Below the pieces are notes generated by a model. The model was given only the letters and a program-made list of their open reading frames with translations. It made no database searches and was not told the origin of the DNA. From Clostridiales bacterium 38-18 (GTDB lineage Bacteria > Bacillota > Clostridia > Peptostreptococcales > Acidaminobacteraceae): a DNA stretch of 64,000 nt. The DNA lies in NCBI GenBank assembly GCA_001897605.1, contig MKTL01000005.1, positions 145,147 through 209,146 on the forward strand. Direction: 5' to 3'. The translations under genes were made by a program, and so were the position numbers. The first letter of the stretch is position 1, and the number at the start of each line of letters is the position of its first letter. Shown piece by piece: positions 1-9,820 of the stretch.

Positions 1-122
1 AAGAAGTAACCGCATCTATGGAGCAACAAACCTATGCAGTTGAAGAGGTTGCAAAGGCGGCACAAGAGTTAAGCCAAATTGCAGGAGAGCTGGATCGAGA
101 GATTTCTAAGTTTATTATATAG
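1..122 (+). CDS. Methyl-accepting chemotaxis protein, C-terminal end (partial)
   Basis: The reading frame enters from the left edge and ends at the TAG at 120-122, giving about 39 residues. The sequence EVTASMEQQTYAVEEVAKAA followed by an amphipathic helix of the AQELSQIAGELDREISKF type is typical of the last coil of a chemoreceptor signalling domain, which in the whole protein contacts CheA/CheW under the membrane. Only the tail is visible, so ligand domain and membrane segments are unknown. A nitroreductase gene follows 23 bp later on the same strand. Confidence 0.75.
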   Translation, partial: EVTASMEQQTYAVEEVAKAAQELSQIAGELDREISKFII

Positions 123-145
123 TTATATATGAGAAAGAGGCGTTT

Positions 146-889
146 ATGAATACCATTTATGAATCTTTAGTTGCTAGAAAATCAACCAGACAATTTGAAG
201 AAAAACAAGTTCCCAGAGAGATTAAACAAGCGCTCTTTAATGCGGGCTTTCAGGCACCAACTGCAGGCAATCAGATGCTTTATAGTATCATAGACGTAAC
301 GGATCAGGGGTTAAAGGATCAATTGGCTGAAACCTGTGATCATCAACCCTTTATCGCTAAAGCGCCGATTGTTCTTATCTTTTTAGCGGATACGAGAAGA
401 TGGCTTGACGCTTATCATGCAGCAGGGGTAGAAGCGAGAGAACCAGGAATGGGGGATCTTTTCCTAGCGATACAGGATGCTGTGATTGCAGCTCAAAACA
501 TAGTGGTTGCAGCAGAGTCATTTGGCCTGGGGTCATGCTATATTGGGGATATACTTGAAAATGTCGAAACCCATCGTGCGCTTCTTAAGCTTGATGAATT
601 TGTCGTCCCTATCGCTATGCTGGTAATTGGCTATCCTACTGAAGGTCAGAAGAACAGACAAAAGCAAAATCGCTTTAAAGCGGAATACATTGTACATGAG
701 AATCACTATAGAAGATTAACTGAGACAGAGCTTAGAGAGATGCACCTTAAACAGTCGGGCAAGCCTGATTATGACTTCGATAGCACGATTACAGCATTTT
801 GCAATCGAAAATACATGTCCGACTTTGCTAAAGAGATGACGCGATCTTCAGAAATTTATGCCAATGCTTTCCTGAAAAAAGGGGTATAA
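146..889 (+). CDS. Nitroreductase family protein (FMN-dependent NAD(P)H oxidoreductase)
   Basis: This 247-residue protein opens with ARKSTRQFEEKQV, the arginine-rich FMN-phosphate motif of the nitroreductase fold, followed by APTAGNQ (about 37-43) and GLGSCYIGDI (about 127-136), the usual flavin-contact regions. Family members are homodimers that move electrons from NAD(P)H to nitro compounds, quinones or flavins; the true substrate cannot be read here. The length is somewhat above the usual 190-220 because of a C-terminal tail rich in aromatic and basic residues. An RBS-like GAAAGAGG precedes the start. It probably shares a transcript with the dehydratase gene 20 bp downstream. Confidence 0.88.
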   Translation: MNTIYESLVARKSTRQFEEKQVPREIKQALFNAGFQAPTAGNQMLYSIIDVTDQGLKDQLAETCDHQPFIAKAPIVLIFLADTRRWLDAYHAAGVEAREPGMGDLFLAIQDAVIAAQNIVVAAESFGLGSCYIGDILENVETHRALLKLDEFVVPIAMLVIGYPTEGQKNRQKQNRFKAEYIVHENHYRRLTETELREMHLKQSGKPDYDFDSTITAFCNRKYMSDFAKEMTRSSEIYANAFLKKGV

Positions 890-909
890 GTAATACAAAG
901 GAGGTCGTT

Positions 910-1236
910 ATGTCTGGATTGAGTCAAGAAAGATGTATCCCCTGTTCTCTGGGAACGCCACCGATCGTAGGGGAAGAGCTTAAAACACTGAAATCCGAGC
1001 TATCAGAAGGCTGGGAAGTAATAGAAGAAACGAAACTTGAAAAACATTATAAATTTAAGGATTTTAAATCGGCACTTGAATTTGTCGATAAAGTTGGTGC
1101 CATCGCAGAGGAGCAGGGGCATCATCCTGATATCGAGCTGGGATGGGGTCGTGTGGTTGTCTACTTGATGACACATAAAATCCATGGGCTATCGAGAAAT
1201 GATTTTATCATGGCTTCGTTAATCGATGAGCTATAA
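910..1236 (+). CDS. 4a-hydroxytetrahydrobiopterin (pterin-4a-carbinolamine) dehydratase
   Basis: This 108-residue protein carries the family signature HHPDIELGWGRV at 71-82 and further histidines at 89 and 92. These are the expected catalytic positions for dehydration of 4a-hydroxytetrahydropterin, which recycles the cofactor of aromatic amino-acid hydroxylases. The length matches the family. In anaerobes without such hydroxylases the protein may have another pterin- or molybdopterin-related role, so pathway assignment is inference. A very good RBS (AAAGGAGG, about 898-905) precedes the ATG. A hairpin terminator lies about 90 bp downstream. Confidence 0.9.
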   Translation: MSGLSQERCIPCSLGTPPIVGEELKTLKSELSEGWEVIEETKLEKHYKFKDFKSALEFVDKVGAIAEEQGHHPDIELGWGRVVVYLMTHKIHGLSRNDFIMASLIDEL

Positions 1237-1327
1237 GAGATTTATATGTCTCACCTTAAGATTATATCGATTTGTGCTTATTGCGCTTGTAAAAATTAAA
1301 GTTTCGTAACACTAAATATAAATAAAG

Positions 1328-1374
1328 GAAAAGTCAGTTATGTATCGAATAATATACAAGCTGACTTTTTTTAT
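1328..1374 (+). terminator. Rho-independent terminator
   Basis: AAAAGTCAG pairs with CTGACTTTTT across a loop of about 20 nt, and a run of seven T follows. It closes the nitroreductase-dehydratase transcript. Confidence 0.75.
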
Positions 1375-1462
1375 TTAGCCACAATCTCGCTTGTGGTAAA
1401 ACCTGAAAGCTCGATACCTAAAGATTTTTATTTAAATATTCAACATCAATATTGGGGGAACT

Positions 1463-2833
1463 ATGGCGTCTACAGACAAACATCATAAGTTAATAAGAGG
1501 AATAGGACTAGACGCTAAAACCATAGCGTTAATTTGGAAACTGGCATGGCCGGTTATGTTAGGACAAGCGTTACATACGGTATTAGTGATAACGGATATG
1601 TGGTTTATAGCAAGGCTGGGCAGTACAGAGGCAGCTGCAGCAGGAACTGGGACGTCACTTTTAGGTGTTATCCAGGTTCTACCTACCGTCGTAGCAGCAG
1701 GTGTGGTTGCCTTGGTGGCCAGATACTCAGGGGCCGAGGACAAAGGGATGATACAGACCATCGCGTCAACGGGGCTGATTCTGTCAATCCTCATCGGTGC
1801 GGTCGTCACTGTAGGTAGTTTTTTAGGCTTAGACGGCCTCCTCTGGATCTTTGGAGATGCAGACGCTTCAGTGCTCGACATGGCAAGAACCTACGTCGGG
1901 ATAGGGTTAATGGGCTTGCCTTTTTTCTTCTACAATGCCACCTCGAGGTCCATCGTTCAGGCTACAGGGGATACTAAAAATCCAGTTAAAATTTTTATAG
2001 CTGCAAACCTATGTAATATTGTTTTAGATTACTTGTTCATTAATATCTTGCATCAAGGAATTGGAGGTGCGGCAATCGCAACGGTACTCTCTGAGGTTGT
2101 GGCTTTCATGCTCATGACGCGCCTTACTTTTAAGAATGTATTTGAGGGGAGACTAGAGGTTTTATTTTCACATCTTAAGCTCGAGATCAGTATGGTCATC
2201 CGCATCGTGAAAATTGGAGGATTTGCTGTGATGCAAATGATTACTCGTCCATTTACTGGCTTGATTATGTATCGATTGGTGCTAGCGCAAGGGGTGGCAG
2301 CAGGTGCGGCCTTTGGTGTCGGCGGTCGATTCTTTAATTTTGTATTTATCTTTCTTGCAGGTCTAGGCACGGCACTTTCGGTTATGGTGGGGCAAAGTCT
2401 AGGACAATCAGATCTTCCAAAGGCAAAACGTCTAGTTAAACAAGGGGTTCTGCTGGCGACACTCAATATGATTGTGTTCTCAATACCTTTTTATATCTTC
2501 CCACACAGCTTCATGCGATTTTTCGTCGATGATCCTGAAGTCATCCGAATTGGTGTCAATTACCTTAGAATCACCTATACAGGTGTCCTATTCGCCATCA
2601 TCAACACGGTATTTGGATCGGCTTTTTCAGGCGCAGGGGATACCTTCCCGCCAATGCTGGCATCGCTTGTGGGCAACTGGGCAGTAAAAATTCCACTTGC
2701 CATCCTACTTACAACCCTAATCCCTCTTGGATCTGACGGTGTTTGGCTCGCAATTGGCATCTCAGTTGCAGCAGAGGCGGCGATTATGGCGATCTGGTTT
2801 GGAAAAGGCAAATGGCAACATAAGAAGATTTAA
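1463..2833 (+). CDS. MATE family multidrug/toxin efflux protein
   Basis: This 456-residue, highly hydrophobic protein shows about twelve membrane segments in two repeated halves. The N-terminal half contains LAWPVMLGQALHTVLVITDM and the second half repeats the pattern with IVKIGGFAVMQMITRPFTG. This is the layout of MATE antiporters, which use a Na+ or H+ gradient to export cationic drugs or metabolites at the plasma membrane. Length agrees with the family (about 450). An RBS-like GGGGGA sits just before the ATG and a terminator follows. It appears to be a single-gene unit; the substrate is unknown. Confidence 0.92.
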   Translation: MASTDKHHKLIRGIGLDAKTIALIWKLAWPVMLGQALHTVLVITDMWFIARLGSTEAAAAGTGTSLLGVIQVLPTVVAAGVVALVARYSGAEDKGMIQTIASTGLILSILIGAVVTVGSFLGLDGLLWIFGDADASVLDMARTYVGIGLMGLPFFFYNATSRSIVQATGDTKNPVKIFIAANLCNIVLDYLFINILHQGIGGAAIATVLSEVVAFMLMTRLTFKNVFEGRLEVLFSHLKLEISMVIRIVKIGGFAVMQMITRPFTGLIMYRLVLAQGVAAGAAFGVGGRFFNFVFIFLAGLGTALSVMVGQSLGQSDLPKAKRLVKQGVLLATLNMIVFSIPFYIFPHSFMRFFVDDPEVIRIGVNYLRITYTGVLFAIINTVFGSAFSGAGDTFPPMLASLVGNWAVKIPLAILLTTLIPLGSDGVWLAIGISVAAEAAIMAIWFGKGKWQHKKI

Positions 2834-2865
2834 AAGTAAATCTAAAAAAGTAAATCTAAAAAAGT

Positions 2866-2927
2866 AATCCTATAAAGGCTTCGTTATATACAGGCAACTG
2901 CCGACGAATACTCTATAGGATTTTTTT
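2866..2927 (+). terminator. Rho-independent terminator after the MATE gene
   Basis: AATCCTATA pairs with TATAGGATT about 45 nt downstream and a run of T follows. It separates the MATE gene from the convergent ABC operon. Confidence 0.7.
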
Positions 2928-2962
2928 ATCTTTAAGACGAGTTTGAAATATTGCAGATACTA

Positions 2963-3727
2963 TTAAATCGCCTTTCGATTAAAGGCAATGACCGAAATGA
3001 CATTTAAGAGCACGATGACCATAATGGTACTAAGGATTGCAGGTATGAGTCGATCAGGTGATAAATTACCTTGAACGAGATTCAAGTTTTGTGTTGCAAG
3101 CCATGTGGGATTAAACTTTGCGATTGGTTCAAAAATCCCCAAGATCATCAAGACGATAAAGACGAGTAAAGTCGTCAAGAGGCTGCCGTAGCTGTTGCTA
3201 AACAGGATACCACCAAGAAGGGTCACACTGATTAAAAAGACACCAAACAGCCATAGACAACCCCCTGCAAAATAGGCGTGATGTAAAATGCTAACATCCC
3301 AGAAATAGCGCGTATAGATGTCTGTTAAACCAAAGCAAAGCACAAAGCTTGCCGTCCAAAGTAGGATAGAAAGTGTGAGTTTGCCATAGATGACGGTGCT
3401 TCTCTTTAGCCCCTTTGTAAGGATATTTATGAGAGTTCCTTTGGTAATTTCATGTGAAATCAACGTGCTGAATAGGATGACGAGCACGATGAGCCCCATC
3501 TGACCAACGTTTTTATAAAACTGTGCCCAAGAATCCAGAGCGGTGGGTTCAGGTAAAGTAATCTGCATCCCTTCGGGCATAAACGTCTCAAGTAGCTGCG
3601 GCGTCACCTTGGCAGTGATGGGATTCATAATTCCCAATAGTGCAAAAACGACTGCAAAGATGAACACCTTATAGGTGCGAAGCGCTTCTAACCACTCCTT
3701 TTTTACAAATGCGATATAAGGTCTCAT
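2963..3727 (-). CDS. ABC-2 type transporter permease
   Basis: A 254-residue membrane protein with about six hydrophobic segments, starting MRPYIAFVKKEWLEALRTYK. It contains the usual large extracytoplasmic loop after the first helix and the paired helices of ABC-2 permeases. Its start overlaps the end of the ATPase gene by 4 bp, so the two are translationally coupled and should form one transporter at the membrane. The arrangement PLDc_N protein, ATPase, permease matches the yxlE-yxlF-yxlG group of Bacillus subtilis, where the genes accompany an extracytoplasmic sigma factor. Here the sigma factor is absent and the cargo is unknown. Confidence 0.88.
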   Translation of the reverse strand: MRPYIAFVKKEWLEALRTYKVFIFAVVFALLGIMNPITAKVTPQLLETFMPEGMQITLPEPTALDSWAQFYKNVGQMGLIVLVILFSTLISHEITKGTLINILTKGLKRSTVIYGKLTLSILLWTASFVLCFGLTDIYTRYFWDVSILHHAYFAGGCLWLFGVFLISVTLLGGILFSNSYGSLLTTLLVFIVLMILGIFEPIAKFNPTWLATQNLNLVQGNLSPDRLIPAILSTIMVIVLLNVISVIAFNRKAI

Positions 3728-4656
3728 TTCACCACCTCCATGAAGAGATTCTCAAGCGTCGGTTCTAAAAGCTCTATCCGGTTGGGTACGAGCTCAGCTT
3801 CAGCGAGAATCTTCAGTACATGTAGCTGTGTGCTTTTCACGGATTCAGTCTCGATATAAAGGCGACTACCTTCTACAGAAAGCTTTGAAGTGTTATCGGA
3901 TGAAAAGTAAGCCTTTGTCGCATCGAGTTCACGGAATTGACTGAGCTGCTCTTTAGAGGTAAACTCAATTTCGATAATATCGGTCCGGCCATTTTCCTTG
4001 ATTTCAGATAGGTTGCCCTCTAGTGCGAGCTTTCCACCACTTAATACACCAATGTGATCACAGATGCGTTCTACATCGGATAAAATATGGGTGGAAAAAA
4101 TAACCGTTGTCTTGCCTTTCAGTTTAAGAAGGATATCTAGGATTTCCTTTCTCCCGATAGGATCGAGCGCAGAGGTTGGTTCATCGCAGATGAGCAGCTT
4201 AGGTTCATTGATCATCGCTTGAGCGATGCCAAGGCGTTGCTTCATGCCTCTAGAATAGCCCCCAATTCTCTTTTTCGCATTTTCAAGTCCAACTAAAGCA
4301 AGAAGCTCTTGAATACGCGGTTTTAATAGTGGTTCAGGAATGCCTGTGATCCTACCACAAAGCTCTAGATACTCCTGTGGCTTCATATAGCCATAAAACT
4401 CTGGGACATCAGGTAAAAAACCGATGTGCTGGTTGGTTGGCGTCTGACCATAATGAACGTTTTCACCAAATACTTTTATCGTTCCACGGTCGATTTTAAG
4501 CAGACCCAAGGTCATCTTCATGGTAGTGGTTTTTCCAGCGCCGTTCTGTCCAAGAAGCCCATAAATGCTGTTTTCAGGAACGACAAGGTTTAATCCGTCT
4601 ATGACCTTATTGCTACCAAATGATTTATGAAGCTGTTGAATTTCGAGGGCGAGCAT
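3724..4656 (-). CDS. ABC transporter ATP-binding protein
   Basis: This 310-residue protein has a complete nucleotide-binding domain: Walker A GQNGAGKT at 36-43, signature YSRGMKQRLG at 134-143 and Walker B LLICDEP at 154-160. About 90 C-terminal residues beyond the domain resemble the regulatory extension of the bacitracin/YxlF-type exporters. It powers the permease encoded immediately downstream and abuts the small membrane protein gene upstream, with stop and start sharing one base. The likely role is export or membrane-stress defence; the substrate cannot be inferred. Confidence 0.93.
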   Translation of the reverse strand: MLALEIQQLHKSFGSNKVIDGLNLVVPENSIYGLLGQNGAGKTTTMKMTLGLLKIDRGTIKVFGENVHYGQTPTNQHIGFLPDVPEFYGYMKPQEYLELCGRITGIPEPLLKPRIQELLALVGLENAKKRIGGYSRGMKQRLGIAQAMINEPKLLICDEPTSALDPIGRKEILDILLKLKGKTTVIFSTHILSDVERICDHIGVLSGGKLALEGNLSEIKENGRTDIIEIEFTSKEQLSQFRELDATKAYFSSDNTSKLSVEGSRLYIETESVKSTQLHVLKILAEAELVPNRIELLEPTLENLFMEVVK

Positions 4657-4865
4657 TATTCATCACCTCTACCAAATAGGAAGTACACCACAGGACCGAT
4701 GATTTGGACGAAAAGGACGACGATGATCCATAGGATTTTATTACCGAATTTATAATTCGGATGCTTTAAGACGTGTACAAGAGCTGTAATCGCAAGTGCT
4801 AGCTCAAGGATAACAACAGGGATTAAAAATGGTAAATACTCTTTTAATTGACTGATTTCGTTCAT
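4656..4865 (-). CDS. Small PLDc_N domain membrane protein (YxlE-like)
   Basis: This 69-residue protein has two membrane segments and ends in GPVVYFLFGRGDE, the hallmark of the phospholipase-D nuclease N-terminal (PLDc_N) domain found alone in YxlE and as the membrane anchor of cardiolipin synthases. No catalytic HKD motif is present. It is the first gene of the three-gene ABC operon and has a clear RBS (GGAGGAA read on the minus strand). YxlE-like proteins are thought to modulate the neighbouring transporter or signalling; that role is carried over from the family. Confidence 0.8.
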   Translation of the reverse strand: MNEISQLKEYLPFLIPVVILELALAITALVHVLKHPNYKFGNKILWIIVVLFVQIIGPVVYFLFGRGDE

Positions 4866-5050
4866 CAGGTTCCTCCAAATTGAATTATTATATGTGTTAA
4901 GATTATTGAATAGAGATTATGCAAATGTTTTATGCGTTAAATGGTTTATGCGCTACACGTTGTACGCTCTTCATGTTGTAAGCTTTGCTGATTATATTCT
5001 TTGTATGCTCATGTGTTAAGCATGTTTTAAACACGGAATGTGATAAGTGT
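4866..5050. other. Short non-coding spacer
   Basis: This 185-bp stretch lies upstream of the ABC operon and downstream of the XRE gene. It contains loosely repeated pieces (TGCGTTAAA, TGCGCTACA, TTGTACGCTC) but no gene or clear promoter that I can support. Confidence 0.4.
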
Positions 5051-6166
5051 CTATAGTGTCCTATAAAAGTTTTTAAGCTGTTCAAGATAGCTTTTAAACC
5101 TTGGCTCTTCACTTATTGCTGCGAAGAATGGATTTGCTTCAAGCCCTTGAATCATACTCATCCCAATCACTTTTTCTGAGCGAGGTGCTTGTGTTCTGAC
5201 CTCAATTTCTTCAAACCATGCCTCTATTTGATTAAAGTAAGCATCTCCTTTAATCCTGATAGGGAAGAGTTTATGCGTGCAGAGCTCAGTGTATTTCTCA
5301 AGTTGGTCAAGCGCATACTCTTTGTTGCCCATCTGCATATAGCCCTGTGCAAAGGCAAGATGTGTCTGAACGGCGATACCAGGATTGAGTGCGGCTATTT
5401 CAAAGATCGCTATTAGTCCTAGTGATCTCTCAACGACTTCATTAAAACGCATTGGATCGCCTATGCAGGCTAAAGCGTAAGATGGTAAAATGCCGATGAG
5501 CTTCATCAGATAGTTGTACTGACCTGCCTGTAAAATCTCAATTGCCTTATCAGTTTTCCCAAGTAACTGGTAGGCGCTTGCGAGTATTGGCTCATCGCTA
5601 GAGGTTGGATTTAAAATGCCTTCTAGATTTTCAATGACCTTTAGTGGCTCCTGCTGAATTAGGTAGATGGCAGCTTGTAGAGAGTTGGCGCTGTTGACTA
5701 GCTTAAGGTCATCTGATTCCAGTTTTATGCGCTCACATAGTGCTTCAATTTTCTTGAGGACTTCCGATTGATGCTCAGGTGAGGATGCGAGCATAAAGTG
5801 ATTCGTTAGGAGTATTGCCATTTTATAAATTAAGAGCATACATGCATAATACTTTCTGATGGATTGTTCAATTTCTGAAATAACATTATCAAAGGGTTCT
5901 GTTACAAATTTTTCTGTGAACTCGGTATACAGTCGCTCAATGCTATTGTGATCTAGTTGAGGTGAATAGCCAATGAGTTCATCTATGGTGATGTTAAAGT
6001 AAGTGGCTAAAATAGGAAGGAGTAATATGTCGGGAAAGCTCTGGCCTGTTTCCCATTTGGAGACGGATGCCTTTGAAACGCCAACATAACTAGCAAGATC
6101 ATCCTGTGTAAGTCCTTTTTCCTTCCTTTTTTGAGTCAATATACGTGCAAGGTTGATTTCTTTCAT
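5051..6166 (-). CDS. XRE-family transcriptional regulator with tetratricopeptide-like C-terminus
   Basis: Residues about 5-65 form a Cro/C1-type helix-turn-helix (LTQDDLASYVGVSKASVSKWETGQSFP). The remaining 300 residues are helical repeats of about 35-40 residues, as in the TPR domains of peptide-sensing Rgg/PlcR-like and phage-type regulators. The length of 371 residues fits this architecture. It probably binds DNA as a dimer and senses an unknown signal through the repeats. It sits behind the ABC operon on the same strand, about 185 bp away, so it may control that operon. An RBS-like GAGGAGGCTTTC precedes the start. Confidence 0.85.
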   Translation of the reverse strand: MKEINLARILTQKRKEKGLTQDDLASYVGVSKASVSKWETGQSFPDILLLPILATYFNITIDELIGYSPQLDHNSIERLYTEFTEKFVTEPFDNVISEIEQSIRKYYACMLLIYKMAILLTNHFMLASSPEHQSEVLKKIEALCERIKLESDDLKLVNSANSLQAAIYLIQQEPLKVIENLEGILNPTSSDEPILASAYQLLGKTDKAIEILQAGQYNYLMKLIGILPSYALACIGDPMRFNEVVERSLGLIAIFEIAALNPGIAVQTHLAFAQGYMQMGNKEYALDQLEKYTELCTHKLFPIRIKGDAYFNQIEAWFEEIEVRTQAPRSEKVIGMSMIQGLEANPFFAAISEEPRFKSYLEQLKNFYRTL

Positions 6167-6364
6167 GAAAGCCTCCTCGGTTTTCGTTTTTATACCCTCA
6201 TTATATGCTTTTTAATGTGGAATACAATGGATTCTAACTTGATTTTGGTGGACAAAATCAACTATAGGTTGACTATTTTGAGAGTCTGATAGGACCTTTA
6301 ATGTTGAATAAAGAAAAAATGGGATAAAATTCCCAAATAAATGTAAAATTATTACATATATTAC

Positions 6365-6393
6365 TTTTCATATACAGCCATATCAGTTATACT
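6365..6393 (+). promoter_or_regulatory. Candidate promoter of the first SLH gene
   Basis: TTTTCA and TATACT are separated by 17 bp, about 55 bp upstream of the coding start at 6450. The -10 is good and the -35 weak. This intergenic stretch (6167-6449) is also where base composition becomes much more AT-rich, so it may hold the left edge of the element. Confidence 0.4.
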
Positions 6394-6449
6394 AAAACAA
6401 TAAGTGTTTACATATAATGTTAATATTTCAAAAATAATGGGGGAAACTA

Positions 6450-7844
6450 ATGAGGGAATTTATTAAGGAAAAGGATGGCGCAAGGTACACTAAGTATTTG
6501 TGTAACTGCCAAGAATCATTCGTAAAAGAGCAAACGGAGCTTTATAAAGCTACATATGAGGATCCAAAGTTACTTAAGCGCGTCATCAATGATATGAAAA
6601 AAAGCATTCTTGCAACAGGCTGGTTGGTATTTATACTTTCCTTTTTATTGACGATGTCATCTTTAAGCTATGCCGAGCCTAGTGCTGTTTTTTTTTCTGA
6701 TGTGACAAATAATCACTGGGCTTATAAATTTATCGATACACTTAAGACAAGTGAAATCATCGGAGGTTATCCTGAGGGTACATTTCGACCTGAAGCAAAT
6801 GTAAAAATCAATGAGTTTATTGCAATGTCGGTTAAAGCTCTTGGCTATCGTTTCGAGTCAACTTCTTCTGATTGGTCGAAACCGTACATTGATAAAGCGA
6901 TAGAGCTTGGCATTATCGAGGATAGAGAATTTACATCCTACACAGCTAATATCACAAGAGAGCAAATGACTTCTATTGTGGTTAATGCGGTTGCTCTGTC
7001 AGAGTATAGACCATCAAGCACTATGGACGATTACATCAAAAGAGAAACGATAGATTACTACAAAGTATCTGATTACTATAAACAAAACATCTTAGATTCA
7101 TACAAATTCGGCATTGTCACTGGCTTCTCGGACCATACCTTTAGACCAAAAGATTACTCCACAAGGGCGCAAGCAGCAGCAGTGATCTCTAAGATAGAGA
7201 ATATGGCACTTAGGAAACCATTTGAAAAGACGGACGCTAATTATGTGATGCTTAAAACATGGGTAACGGATGAATTTGGAAATGAGGACAGAGTTGAACG
7301 ACCTTTCTATGCACCTTATTACAACGGTCAACCAGTGGACGAAATTGTTGAATTTGCTAGACTGATGAATGAAATTCATTACAATGGAAAAGGCTATATT
7401 GATTTTGGGTATGATTCATCACTAAATCATTTGGCGTCGGCTTTTTATAGAGATAAGGCGACTTACGATTACGTTTATTCTTTACCAAATGCATATGAGG
7501 GAGTAATGGCAATGGCAAGTAATGGTGATTTTTCATTAACCATTTATCCGTATGATTTAGGCAGTAAATATAAACCTTACCAATCATCGGTATTAAAAAT
7601 GACTGAGTACACAATGAACTATACAAACTATAGCACATTTTTTAATGAACATTATAAAGAGCAATTTGAAGCAATGTTTAGGTTTTGGTTTGAGGATGAA
7701 TTTGATACAGCGTGGACAATTTTTAATCGTGCATTAGATTATACAGGTGAAAGAAAAAATGAAATTGTTACAATTAACGGCAGAAATTTTGATATTGGCT
7801 ATTCGAGGCTAGGTTTGACGTTTTACGTTTCTTTAAAACACTAA
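6450..7844 (+). CDS. S-layer homology (SLH) domain surface protein, copy 1
   Basis: This protein has three SLH-like repeats at about 81-133, 140-185 and 205-255, each with the GxITR or GTFRP-type signature (GGYPEGTFRP, ITREQMTSIV, DHTFRPKDYSTRAQ). They anchor the protein to secondary cell-wall polymer. A C-terminal domain of about 200 unrecognised residues follows. The signal peptide, MKKSILATGWLVFILSF onward, starts only at Met49 (position 6594). The first 48 residues are an unusual charged extension, but the strong RBS (GGGGGAAA) belongs to the ATG at 6450. The protein is a close paralogue of the one at 60804-62024, which lacks the extension. It forms an operon with the giant protein 10 bp downstream. 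Confidence 0.85.
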   Translation: MREFIKEKDGARYTKYLCNCQESFVKEQTELYKATYEDPKLLKRVINDMKKSILATGWLVFILSFLLTMSSLSYAEPSAVFFSDVTNNHWAYKFIDTLKTSEIIGGYPEGTFRPEANVKINEFIAMSVKALGYRFESTSSDWSKPYIDKAIELGIIEDREFTSYTANITREQMTSIVVNAVALSEYRPSSTMDDYIKRETIDYYKVSDYYKQNILDSYKFGIVTGFSDHTFRPKDYSTRAQAAAVISKIENMALRKPFEKTDANYVMLKTWVTDEFGNEDRVERPFYAPYYNGQPVDEIVEFARLMNEIHYNGKGYIDFGYDSSLNHLASAFYRDKATYDYVYSLPNAYEGVMAMASNGDFSLTIYPYDLGSKYKPYQSSVLKMTEYTMNYTNYSTFFNEHYKEQFEAMFRFWFEDEFDTAWTIFNRALDYTGERKNEIVTINGRNFDIGYSRLGLTFYVSLKH

Positions 7845-9820
7845 GAGGTAATTTATGAAAAAAAGACTATCTATATTTTTAACCATCTGTTTGCTTTTAA
7901 CAGCGATACCGTTTACGAGCTATCCGATCAGTATTTCTCAAACTGTAGATAAAAGCAAATATGATGGTGGACAATTTTTCAAATCAGACCCATACAACGG
8001 ACTTTCTTGGAATGACTATAAGCTGAATAATGGTATCCCATCCACTATAAGTAGAACAGTTACAAAAGTAGTCGGGGGAAAAACACAGACTCATTATTTC
8101 AATATGGAACTTTTCGCAGACAAGGGAATAATCGTCTATGGGGATTACACCTTTGTTACGCAGGATTTTAAGCCCGGAACAGGCAGTCTTGATATCTATG
8201 GAAATTATGTTCTTATAAACAATCAAGGCTACTATGCAGGTGGAACCGGTGAGTATCGATATCATGGTTTAGATGCTCAAGGCGAACTTTATGCAAATGG
8301 CAGTTTCCCAATCGATGCGATCAGTGGTAAAAAGGCTGAGGAAAAGAAGTGGGTTTATAAGTATTGGAGTAAGATTGATAATGATTTAGGCAGTTCGTTT
8401 ATTAAAGACCCTAGTCTTTATAACCGTATTGCTAATGGCGATTGGAATGCTAATACTCAATATAGAAACACTATGATCGCCATGATTAACAATGCATTAC
8501 CCTTTGAGCTACTCAATACCAACAAAACAGACAAGAACGCCTACAACTATGCCAACGTTATGACTGCACCAACCTCAAGATACGCAGGTGAGGTTGAAAT
8601 GGTGAACTGGGGATGGAGTACGAAAAAGCAAGCGAATAGCGAGTTTTATCAAATCTTCTCAACCAATACAACCAAGCAAAAAATCATTACACCAGTTGAA
8701 TCCGTTACAACGGCTTTTATCGTTGGCGAGGGAGTAGAAAACGATAAAGCTTACATTGACGTAAAAGTTAATGTAAGAGGCGAGCTTCAAGACCAACATT
8801 TATTTGATGGTATCGACACCGAGGGCATTACAGACGAAGTGCGGAGAGCCATTGAGTATAACAGAGACGATATCGACCATTGGACTTTTGAGCTTCGCAA
8901 TGATTTAGATGCAAGAGTGTTAAATCAAAACGGTAGACGGGTTTCGTTTCAAGCAGGTGCAACAGATTTCACCATTCGATTTTATTCTGACGCATATGAA
9001 AACAGACGCGACCTAAACGGCAAACTAGATATTATGTTTTGGGGTAAGGCAAGCTGTGTCTTTGTCACAGGGGAAAAATCAGAGGACACATCATCCTCAA
9101 ATATATCGCTTGAATCTCCACCGGTTGTAAAAGAAAAAACGGATATTCACTTCGATATCACAGTACCTAATTATATGCTAGATACCGAGAAGTTTAAAAT
9201 CGTCGATAACACCGTAATCGAGGGCGAGGATTTTGAAAAGTGGGTTGAGCTTGAAGGTGTAAGACTTAGTGAATCTGAAATGAACGATTTTCTATCTGGT
9301 AACTATTTGTTCCCACTTCTTGGCGAAGATAAGATTTACACCTATAACATTCATTACTCGAACTTTGACGACCAGAACTATGACTTTATCAATTACGTTG
9401 TGGTCTACACAACAAAACCAAAAGCACAGTTTAAAGTAACAGGCACATTTAAAGAAAATCGATTGATTGAAGCGAATTCAGACATTACGAATGTCAACTC
9501 AGCTTACTTGAGAGCAAATGCAAGCTTTTCAAATCTAGTGTTTGATGTATCAAACAAGCAAGGCGACAACTCAATTATCAAATACGGCACTAAAAACAGC
9601 AGCTTAATTCAGTTTATCGTAAAAGGACAAACTGCAATCAATTTACAAATGCAAGTAAGGGCAGACGTGACGCCGAGCAAGATTGAGCGATATGACATTC
9701 CTGTAGGATATCACATTTCAAATCTATACAATTACGACTTGTTTACGGTGCAGGATTACAAGCCTGCAATGTCATTAAATATTTGGAATCCTGCATTACT
9801 AAGAAATGAAACCCTTGATT
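6811..9820 (+). repeat. Long direct repeat, left copy
   Basis: It matches 60991-64000 at constant offset 54,180 (a 3-bp insertion and later 3-bp deletion apart). It spans most of the SLH gene and the first part of the giant gene. The right copy continues past the window. Confidence 0.9.
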
